DNA from: Hymenobacter telluris | GTDB lineage: Bacteria > Bacteroidota > Bacteroidia > Cytophagales > Hymenobacteraceae | Assembly: GCF_017313265.1 (NCBI RefSeq) | Contig: NZ_JAFLQZ010000003.1 | Coordinates: 62,001 to 126,000, forward strand | Direction of reading: 5' to 3' | DNA: 64,000 nt | Shown: positions 57,498-64,000 of the stretch, piece after piece | Numbering within the stretch: position 1 is the stretch's first letter | Layout: every line of letters starts with the position of its first letter | Made by a program: the position numbers and the translations under genes | Notes under the pieces: generated by a model | The model's database searches: none | The model's input: the letters and a program-made list of their open reading frames with translations, nothing else | Told to the model about the DNA's origin: nothing

Positions 57498-57502
57498 GGA
57501 AG

Positions 57503-58504
57503 TTATTTGGTCAGGGAAGCTACGTCGGCCAGCCACAAATCGAGCAGCTCAATTTCCTGTTCCGTTACGATATTTTCTTTGGCCAGTTCGGCGTACGCCC
57601 GGCGCAGGTTCTCGCCTACGGTCACCGACTTGTCAATGGCCCGGGTAACAGCTGCAATAACCCTGTTGGGGTGCAGGTAGCAAGGAATTTCCGACTCGAA
57701 GTCCTTTACATAGTCGTGCGGGTTGCGTTCCTGAAGCACCGTGGCCTCGGTGAAGCCCAGCCGGTAGCCGTGCGCCCACAGAATGGGCTGGGCCACCAAG
57801 CCACGCAGGATGTCGGTGAAGCGGAACGTTACGTAGGCCGGCAGGTAGAGCAGCGGAAACAGCTCGCGCCGCACGGCAGTGTTCTGCGAGTTGAAGGGGC
57901 ACAAGGTGCCTTCCGCCAGTACAATTGGGGTACGCTTATCAAAGAACACCTCCGTGTTATCTACGAGGCGGTAGATGGCATCCACGTCCGGGTCGCTGTC
58001 GGCCAGGCCCTGCCAGATACCGATTTTTGCCATTTCGGTGGTTAGCTCTTCCTCTTTCAGGTTGTGCTCTGTATTCAGGATGAGGTCGAGCGGGTAGCCC
58101 CGCGGCCAGATGTGGTGGCTGGTGAAGTTCTTATAGATGTTGACAAAGCCTTTATCGGCCGGCGACGTGGCAAACTCGCCTTCCATGGCCGGGAACGTCC
58201 AGTCGTCGTACGGGATGTTGTCGTCGTCGGTGTCCACAATAACCTGCGCCCCGTTTTTAATGGCGTGCAGGTAGCCCATCATTTTGCGGCCGTAGTGGTT
58301 GAAAGGCAGCTTGGTAGCCATCTGAAAGCCCATAGCTTCCTGGTCGGCCACCGATAAGTACACAACGTTTGGTTCACTCCAGGTAGCAGGCGACTTTTTA
58401 TCACCGGCCACAACCAGTTGATACTCCGGCAAGCCGGCGAATTTGGTAACCGCCTTGGTCGGCGCGAAAATGGAGGTAATAACGATGCTTGTAGTCGTAC
58501 TCAT
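57503..58504 (-). CDS. STELLO-like glycosyltransferase (DUF288-type)
   Basis: 333 aa from ATG 58504. N-terminal TSIVITSIFAPT, VVAGDKKSPATW (about 32-43) and VIVDTDDDNIPYDDW (about 85-100) match the STELLO family as known from plants and polysaccharide loci. The TDDDN acidic cluster would be the metal site. No membrane segment here, unlike plant STELLO proteins. Precise reaction unknown. Promoter box 58609-58616 lies upstream. Confidence 0.62.
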   Translation of the reverse strand: MSTTTSIVITSIFAPTKAVTKFAGLPEYQLVVAGDKKSPATWSEPNVVYLSVADQEAMGFQMATKLPFNHYGRKMMGYLHAIKNGAQVIVDTDDDNIPYDDWTFPAMEGEFATSPADKGFVNIYKNFTSHHIWPRGYPLDLILNTEHNLKEEELTTEMAKIGIWQGLADSDPDVDAIYRLVDNTEVFFDKRTPIVLAEGTLCPFNSQNTAVRRELFPLLYLPAYVTFRFTDILRGLVAQPILWAHGYRLGFTEATVLQERNPHDYVKDFESEIPCYLHPNRVIAAVTRAIDKSVTVGENLRRAYAELAKENIVTEQEIELLDLWLADVASLTK

Positions 58505-58608
58505 GCAACTAGTAAAGTAGGGTAAGCCGCCGGCCATTACCGGCAACGTAACAGCCAAAACAACCTAGCAAAACTGGTTAGGTAGCGCGTAGGCTGCTTT
58601 TGGCGTCG

Positions 58609-58616
58609 CAAAGGTA
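58609..58616 (-). promoter_or_regulatory. TACCTTTG -7 box for the STELLO-like gene
   Basis: Minus-strand TACCTTTG inside the 266-nt gap 58505-58770; the start codon is about 105 nt downstream. The rest of that gap shows nothing recognisable. Confidence 0.45.
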
Positions 58617-58770
58617 GCTGATTTTCAGCAAGCAGATTTACAACATTCTCTCTTTGGGCTAGTCGGCTGCCTGTTGTCAGCTTGATTTTCAACGCTTAAC
58701 CTAAACGGTGGCCAACCGCTTATTGCCGTTATAATCCACTCTTTACTATCTATTTCACTACTAGTGTAGC

Positions 58771-59880
58771 CTACCAACTGGCGAAAAAACTTCTCACGGC
58801 ATCTGCCACAATTGTTACATCATTGGGTTGCATACCGGGCCACATGGGCAGGCTCAAGCTAGTGGCAGCCAGTTCCTCGGCAATGGGGTATGCGCCGGCT
58901 GGTATTTGCAGATGCGCGTAGGCCTGCTGCCGATGGGGAGGTATGGGGTAGTGAATAAGCGTGCCAACGCCTTGCTCAGTCAGATACTGCTGCAAAGCGT
59001 CACGGTGGCGAGTACGTATTACGTACAGGTGATACACGTGTGTCGCGCCAGGGGCCACGGCGGGTAGCACCAAGTCACCGATACCAGCTAATTGCTTGTG
59101 ATACTGACGCGCTACTTCCTGGCGCTGTTGGGTCCAGGAAAGCAAATGGGGCAGCTTTACGCTGAGCACAGCGGCTTGCAGTTCATCGAGCCGCGAGTTG
59201 TGGCCGATTATTTCGTTGTAGTATTTGCGCTGGGAACCGTAGTTGCGCAGCGTCTGAATGCGGGTAGCCAGGTCGGCGCGGTTAGAGGTTACGGCCCCGG
59301 CATCGCCAAGGGCCCCCAGGTTTTTACCGGGGTAGAAGCTGGTGGCATTCACGTCGCCGAAGCTGCCGGTGAGGTTTCCCTCCCACTGCGCGCCCTGCGA
59401 CTGGGCATTGTCTTCGACCACCCACAATCCGTGCTTTTGCGCTAAGGCCAGTATCGGCCCCATTTCGCAGGCCTGCCCGTACAGATGCACGGGCATGATG
59501 CCTTTGGTACGGGGCGTAACAGCCGCCTCCAGGCGGGCGGGGTCGAGGTTGTAGGTGGCCGGGTTCGGCTCTACGGGTACGGGCGTTGCGCCCACAAAGG
59601 ACACCGCTAACCAAGTGGCAATGTAGGTGTTGCTGGGCACCAGCACCTCGTCGCTGGGTCCTACCTGTAGAGCTTCCAAGGCCAGATGAAGGGCATCGAG
59701 CCCGTTGGCTACTCCTACGCAGTGCTGCACCTCATTGAAGCGAGCATAGGCCGCCTCAAACTCCCTGACCTGGTCACCGAGAACGTACCATTGCTTGTCA
59801 TACACAGCGGCTATAGCCGCAAGGATGTCGGCACGCAATGGGTCATGCTGAGGAGAAAACGAGAGAAACGGAATGCGCAT
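58771..59880 (-). CDS. DegT-family sugar aminotransferase (FdtB/QdtB-like)
   Basis: 369 aa from ATG 59880 ([16 protein letters not shown]). PLP-type: [11 protein letters not shown] with D157, and SFYPGK186-NLGALGDAG, where K186 is the Schiff base. The [15 protein letters not shown] pattern and GVGTLIHYP fit 3-amino-3,6-dideoxyhexose transaminases (FdtB/QdtB). It probably transaminates a dTDP-3-keto sugar, but the required isomerase (FdtA/QdtA) is not seen here. Confidence 0.82.
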   Translation of the reverse strand: MRIPFLSFSPQHDPLRADILAAIAAVYDKQWYVLGDQVREFEAAYARFNEVQHCVGVANGLDALHLALEALQVGPSDEVLVPSNTYIATWLAVSFVGATPVPVEPNPATYNLDPARLEAAVTPRTKGIMPVHLYGQACEMGPILALAQKHGLWVVEDNAQSQGAQWEGNLTGSFGDVNATSFYPGKNLGALGDAGAVTSNRADLATRIQTLRNYGSQRKYYNEIIGHNSRLDELQAAVLSVKLPHLLSWTQQRQEVARQYHKQLAGIGDLVLPAVAPGATHVYHLYVIRTRHRDALQQYLTEQGVGTLIHYPIPPHRQQAYAHLQIPAGAYPIAEELAATSLSLPMWPGMQPNDVTIVADAVRSFFASW

Positions 59881-59931
59881 GACAAGACTTGGGATGGCCT
59901 TAGAAAGTGAGTGAACTACCAAAAGGCATAC

Positions 59932-61944
59932 TTACCACGACCGAGGCTGGTACGGGTCGGTGGGTTGTGGAAACTGGCGGCCACGCAGCACGTACAGTTT
60001 CTCGCCGGAATAGGAGTCAACGTACGTTTTGATTACCAATGGCCGCAAGATAATTGGTAGTTGCGCCCGCCGTGAAGCACAAATAAAAGACAATCCGGCC
60101 TCTCGAACCAACTCATATTTGGCACTATCGAGCGAGGTGCTACGGTGGCGAAGGGACTGAAATTTAGCGAAGCGGTAGAGTGTAGACTGCCGCGTAATCT
60201 GTTCGGCTTGCGTAGAATCCCGCACAAAGCGCGGGTCCGTCGTGAGGCTGTCTGCATCCAGAGCCGACAAGGAAAGCAGGGCATAATCGTTCTTGAAATT
60301 GGATACGTAATTGCCCGCAGTGTAGGAGTCGGAGGACAAGGTGTAGGCACTAGAGTATTCGGCATCGGCCAAGATATAGCCTCCCCGGGAGCCAAGCGTA
60401 GGCATTACCTGCTTCATCTGGCGCAAAAACTTTGGAGAATAACGAGTAGTTACGTGACCGTCGTGTGAATCGGTAAGTAGCTTATAGCTATTGACTAGCA
60501 ACAGCCCCAGCAGCGCTACCACGCTCAGCACGTAGGTGCGACGACGGGCATTTTGTAGGCCAGCGCCCAGAAACACAGCCAGCACGATAGCCGTAAGGGG
60601 CACCATGGGGTTGGAAAAAAACTGAAACCCATCCAGGAAATGGTGGGCTAAGGTTCTCATAACAGCCGCGGCCAACAGGCTGGCGGCAAACCATACCAGC
60701 ACCACCTGGTACTGCTTTCCTATGGCTACCACCCGCTGGCTAGCGAGCAGCACGGCTACCACCACTAGCCCATATCCCAGGAAATAAACTCCGAAGTTGA
60801 GCAACACTCCTAGCCCAATGTTGATTAGTGTTCTTGCTTCTGCCAGCCGTGGCATAACCGCTTGCAACAGTGCATGCTCGCCGGTACCAGGCAAAGTATA
60901 AGCGGCCGGCTGCAAACCGTAGAACAGCACGATACAGGCACCAGCCAGCACAACCGGAGCAACCATTGCCATGCTCTCCTTTAAGCGAAGCTGCTGGGTA
61001 CGCCACAGATACAGGGCCACCACCACCACTCCTGCCCCAACCACCGGCGCGGCCGCCACAAACACCACTGCTACTATGGCCAGAGCCACCGCCGCCGCAA
61101 CGTATTGGCGCGACAGTAACAATGCCGTACCCAACAGCATAAACCAGTACACCGGCGCTAGTTTGGGCTGCAACGGCAGCAGCAGGCTGGACAGCAACGC
61201 CCCATTCTGCACTAGGGAAATATGCTGCAAAAACGGCCACACCACACCCGTAACGGTCAGGAAGAGCACGGCTAGCACCAGCAACCATCTGCTAGGCAGC
61301 CCGAAATGCGCGAAAATAGCAGCAAACCCAACCCCAACTATGGTTATCATCACTGAGAAAGCGCAGAGGAACATACACCACACGGAAGGCAAGCCGGTTA
61401 GCTGAACCAGCAGGGCATTCCACCAGATTTCCAAGTAGTGGTATGGATACGGAGCCAGAAACTGCGGATAAAGCACTTCCAGTGAGTTGGTTTCCACGCC
61501 CCGCAAAGTCAGCGGGGTGGTTAGCCGCGCATAGAAAACATAGTCCTGAAAAGGGGTCCGCAGGAATTCAGAACTGGCATCGAAAAGCAGTGGATACCGC
61601 GTTAGGAAGATGAACGTGCCCAAGGCTAGCACCACCGGCAGCCGACGGCCGCCGCTACGTGAGTTGGCCGCACTTAAGCGGATGTAGGCGGTAGTGGGCT
61701 GGCGCAACAGCCACAACAGCCCACCTAGCAGCACTAGCACGGGCAGCATGATGGTAGCGCCCCGCGTGCAGTATATAGCATAGCAGCAGCTCAGTGTGCT
61801 ACTGCCTAACACCAGAGCAATAAACAGGGCCAACCACGGTTCTCGCCGTGCAGTTTTACTCCACGTTAGCAGCACCGCCCCTACCGCATAGCTAGCTAGT
61901 ATAGCCGCCAAGTTGAGAGACCCTAACTGTAGAAATAACGTCAT
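59932..61944 (-). CDS. Large polytopic membrane protein, GT-C-like
   Basis: 670 aa. About twelve or more membrane helices over the first ~530 residues, then a hydrophilic C-terminal domain (about 530-670). The loop after helix four, TRYPLLFDASSEFLRTPFQDYVFYARL (about 115-140), with acidic and aromatic residues, resembles GT-C/ArnT-type first luminal loops. I cannot place a family. It is likely a lipid-linked glycosyltransferase or polymerase within the glycan locus. Weakly supported role. Confidence 0.7.
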   Translation of the reverse strand: MTLFLQLGSLNLAAILASYAVGAVLLTWSKTARREPWLALFIALVLGSSTLSCCYAIYCTRGATIMLPVLVLLGGLLWLLRQPTTAYIRLSAANSRSGGRRLPVVLALGTFIFLTRYPLLFDASSEFLRTPFQDYVFYARLTTPLTLRGVETNSLEVLYPQFLAPYPYHYLEIWWNALLVQLTGLPSVWCMFLCAFSVMITIVGVGFAAIFAHFGLPSRWLLVLAVLFLTVTGVVWPFLQHISLVQNGALLSSLLLPLQPKLAPVYWFMLLGTALLLSRQYVAAAVALAIVAVVFVAAAPVVGAGVVVVALYLWRTQQLRLKESMAMVAPVVLAGACIVLFYGLQPAAYTLPGTGEHALLQAVMPRLAEARTLINIGLGVLLNFGVYFLGYGLVVVAVLLASQRVVAIGKQYQVVLVWFAASLLAAAVMRTLAHHFLDGFQFFSNPMVPLTAIVLAVFLGAGLQNARRRTYVLSVVALLGLLLVNSYKLLTDSHDGHVTTRYSPKFLRQMKQVMPTLGSRGGYILADAEYSSAYTLSSDSYTAGNYVSNFKNDYALLSLSALDADSLTTDPRFVRDSTQAEQITRQSTLYRFAKFQSLRHRSTSLDSAKYELVREAGLSFICASRRAQLPIILRPLVIKTYVDSYSGEKLYVLRGRQFPQPTDPYQPRSW

Positions 61945-62020
61945 ATTGCCAGGAAAGCTGGTTTACTACATGCTCCTTGCTTGATGCTAGCCATATACTT
62001 CCCGCCAGTGCCGCAGGCAC

Positions 62021-62962
62021 CTATTCCGTGGTGGTTTCGTATACTTTTTTGACCACGTAAAGCGGCCGGTTACGGGCAGCATCCATGCCACGCCATACGT
62101 ATTCGCCAATGATACCCAAGGCTATCATCTGAAACGCCGACACAAACAGCACCACTACCATCAGCGTAGTCCAGCCGGCGGGGCCTTGAGGAGCGAAAAT
62201 CCGTAGTCCTATTACGTAAACGCCGAATAGCAGTGCCGCGAAACCCAACAGCAAGCCTATTACCGATATGACGCGAATCGGAAAAAAGGAGAAGGACAGC
62301 AGCGAGTCGATGAAGAGCTTGAGCTTCTTTTGCAACGTCCAGCGTGACTTCCCGATTTCCCGCTTGCGGCGCACGTATGGGATATTGACGTAAGAATACC
62401 CCAGCCACACCATCAGGTAGAAGATGTTGCTATTGCGTTCCTGCATCCGCACAATATCATCGCGCACCTGCCGGTCGAAAAACACAAAATCAAAGCCTCC
62501 ATCCGGAATGTTGCGCAGGGCCAGATGCTTCATCAGCCAGTGAAACAGCTCGGCGGTGCGTTTCGTCCAGCCGGTTTCCTGCCGGTCTTGCCGGTTACCA
62601 ATAACCAGCTTGAAACCCTGCTGCCAGTGGCTGTACATCTGTACCATCAGCTCGGGCGGGTCCTGCATATCGGCCGTAATAATGGCCATACAGTCGCCGG
62701 TAGCCTGTTCCATGCCTGCCACTATGGCGTTGTATGACCCCACATTGCCTACTAGCTCCACCACTCGAATTCGGTCGGGGTACTGGGCCTGCGCCGTGAG
62801 CAGGGCCTGCAACGTATGGTCGCGCGAGCCGTCATCCACAAAGATATACTCGAAGGCTACTTCGGGCGGAAAGCGGACTTCGTTGGCAATCAGTTCCTGA
62901 ACAGTTACCGGAATGTTATCCTCATTGAAGTAACAGGGAACAACAACAGAAAGCGTGGGCAT
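62021..62962 (-). CDS. GT2 glycosyltransferase with C-terminal membrane helices
   Basis: 313 aa from ATG 62962 (MPTLSVVVPCYFNEDN); the upstream extension starts at a TTG. GT-A: DDGSRDHT, ITADMQDPPELM (about 96-107). Two membrane segments near 225-245 and 260-285, then a basic tail. Same DPM1/ArnC-like layout as the gene at 31400, so it probably primes a polyprenyl-phosphate sugar. Confidence 0.88.
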   Translation of the reverse strand: MPTLSVVVPCYFNEDNIPVTVQELIANEVRFPPEVAFEYIFVDDGSRDHTLQALLTAQAQYPDRIRVVELVGNVGSYNAIVAGMEQATGDCMAIITADMQDPPELMVQMYSHWQQGFKLVIGNRQDRQETGWTKRTAELFHWLMKHLALRNIPDGGFDFVFFDRQVRDDIVRMQERNSNIFYLMVWLGYSYVNIPYVRRKREIGKSRWTLQKKLKLFIDSLLSFSFFPIRVISVIGLLLGFAALLFGVYVIGLRIFAPQGPAGWTTLMVVVLFVSAFQMIALGIIGEYVWRGMDAARNRPLYVVKKVYETTTE

Positions 62963-63000
62963 GGGGAATTTCGGAGTGGAATTTAGCCGCAAGGTAGCGC

Positions 63001-63954
63001 TTAGCGGCTTGGGTAGTGGTATGCTAGCACATGCGTACTACCGCCCAGCTTGAACCCCAGCTTTTCGCAGGTCCGGAATACCGCCCGATTGGTAGCCTGC
63101 GTGGTCATCAGCACGTAGCTAGCGCCCTTAGCGCGAGCCCGTTGCACTGTTTCCGACACTAAACGCAGATGCCAGCCCCGGTTTAGCGGCCCCACCGCCG
63201 TCAGTACCACCCTCGACAAGCCTACTCCCAGCTGGCGGGCGTCATCAGTTAAGTCACTGATAGCTAAAAACGAATCAATTGGTAGACCAAGCCCATCGGG
63301 CACAAGTACCGCGTCGCAATAGCCCTGCACGGCTGCACTAGCGTAGCGTGCCAGAAACGCGTCGGCCTGTGCTTCCCCAAACCACGGATCGGCATGAAAC
63401 CGGTCGTAAGGGTTACGGGCCGCGGCGGCTATTTGGCCAATATGTTCAGCTTCACTGGGTTGCGCGAAACGAACCGGGTAGCGTGGCTGCTCGAATTCGG
63501 CCACTTGGTCGTGGTAGAACTGCAATCGGGTTTCTACTAACCGCCAGCCGCTGGCCGTTAGGGTTTGCAGCAAGGCAGTATCCTCGGCTGGCACTTCGCT
63601 GAAGCAATAAAAGCTACCGGTAGCCGCCTGCTGCTGCTGCCAGGCCCGTATAGCTGAAACCCGACCAGCCAGGGGCGCAGTCGGGTTGAAAAGAGCAGTC
63701 AGTAGCTTGATAGTGCGGGTTCCGAAGAATTCGGAATCCCAGGGTAAATCGGCCAGCAGTAGCTGCAACGGCTGGTGCTGCGGCTGGAGGGTTGCGAGGT
63801 GCTCATGCGGTGCGGCTGGAAACCGGGCAAACCGGCCCGCTCCGAAAAGCTGATCTTGCCGGTCGGCCGCTACTCCACGCATGAAGCTATAAGGCGAGTA
63901 GAAAGAAAGTGCCGAGGCCCGCTTGGCTAGCAAGCCAGCATTCAGCTCTTCCAT
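63001..63954 (-). CDS. WecD/RffC-like GNAT acetyltransferase
   Basis: 317 aa. The LADLPWDSEFFGTRTIKLL block (about 68-86) is typical of dTDP-4-amino-4,6-dideoxy-D-galactose acyltransferases (WecD/RffC). The GNAT acetyl-CoA region is near the C-terminus (RQLGVGLSRVVLTAVGP, about 232-250). It is roughly 90 residues longer at the N-terminus than WecD. It could N-acetylate the Fuc4N or Fuc3N made by the two transaminases, but those lie 30 kb and 4 kb away. ATG 63954 overlaps the preceding gene by 13 nt. Confidence 0.72.
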   Translation of the reverse strand: MEELNAGLLAKRASALSFYSPYSFMRGVAADRQDQLFGAGRFARFPAAPHEHLATLQPQHQPLQLLLADLPWDSEFFGTRTIKLLTALFNPTAPLAGRVSAIRAWQQQQAATGSFYCFSEVPAEDTALLQTLTASGWRLVETRLQFYHDQVAEFEQPRYPVRFAQPSEAEHIGQIAAAARNPYDRFHADPWFGEAQADAFLARYASAAVQGYCDAVLVPDGLGLPIDSFLAISDLTDDARQLGVGLSRVVLTAVGPLNRGWHLRLVSETVQRARAKGASYVLMTTQATNRAVFRTCEKLGFKLGGSTHVLAYHYPSR

Positions 63955-64000
63955 ATCCGTTGAAATTCCGAATGGTCCCGGATGTAGTCCTCGGCATTGT
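63942..64000 (-). CDS. C-terminus of an upstream gene (partial)
   Basis: A frame reading ...AEDYIRDHSEFQRIWKS then stop (TGA, rc of 63942-63944) enters from beyond the right edge. It overlaps the WecD-like start codon by 13 nt, the kind of overlap expected within an operon. About 18 residues are visible, too few to name a family. It is probably another gene of the polysaccharide locus. Confidence 0.6.
   Translation of the reverse strand, partial: NAEDYIRDHSEFQRIWKS

Overview
The window looks like chromosome from a GC-rich member of the Bacteroidota, most likely Hymenobacter or a close relative in the Hymenobacteraceae. The evidence is a type IX secretion C-terminal sorting signal on a secreted protein, Bacteroidota-type promoters (TTG, about 19-20 nt, TAnnTTTG), a BshA-type bacillithiol gene, and protein sequences typical of that group. 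The genus is an inference from protein character; no rRNA or tRNA gene was seen.

Positions 1 to about 28,400 hold core and general genes. In order: the N-terminal part of mutL; a secreted GH3/beta-lactamase-fold fusion; bshA; a 5'(3')-deoxyribonucleotidase; a small membrane protein; a HesB/IscA-type Fe-S protein; a secreted cyclic-nucleotide phosphodiesterase-like metallohydrolase; a GNAT; two uncharacterised proteins (one with a striking conserved core); a ChaN-like protein; a NatA/NatB-type ABC exporter; an ECF sigma factor translationally coupled to a membrane protein; a repeat-rich T9SS cargo; dnaJ-grpE; obg; adk; hpt; a membrane pyrophosphatase; an M42-type peptidase; and a TPR protein followed by a polytopic membrane protein.

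Positions about 28,400 to 64,000 form one large surface-polysaccharide locus, nearly all on the minus strand. It contains: (i) nucleotide-sugar genes for CDP-3,6-dideoxyhexose (cytidylyltransferase, CDP-glucose 4,6-dehydratase, the Fe-S/PMP 3-dehydratase and a terminal SDR), GDP-L-fucose (gmd and fcl) and amino-deoxysugars (two DegT-family transaminases, a PglD/NeuD-like acyltransferase and a WecD-like GNAT); (ii) about fifteen glycosyltransferases, including two tandem GT10 fucosyltransferases, a GT11/GT23-like enzyme and a STELLO-like protein; (iii) two export routes, a Wzx flippase and a Wzm/Wzt ABC exporter whose ATPase carries a C-terminal glycan-recognition-type extension; and (iv) large GT-C/polymerase-like membrane proteins. 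dTDP-glucose genes (rmlA/rmlB), an E3 reductase (ddhD) and manA/manC are not in the window.

Inside this locus, about 43.75-47.7 kb is strikingly AT-rich and carries four glycosyltransferase/acyltransferase genes plus the 3' end of a fifth. This suggests horizontal exchange with a breakpoint inside a gene. Smaller structure includes several families of intergenic inverted repeats, many placed immediately 3' of stop codons, and a recognisable set of TAnnTTTG promoters that divides the locus into transcription units. I found no CRISPR array, transposase or phage gene, and no system I would claim as demonstrably new.
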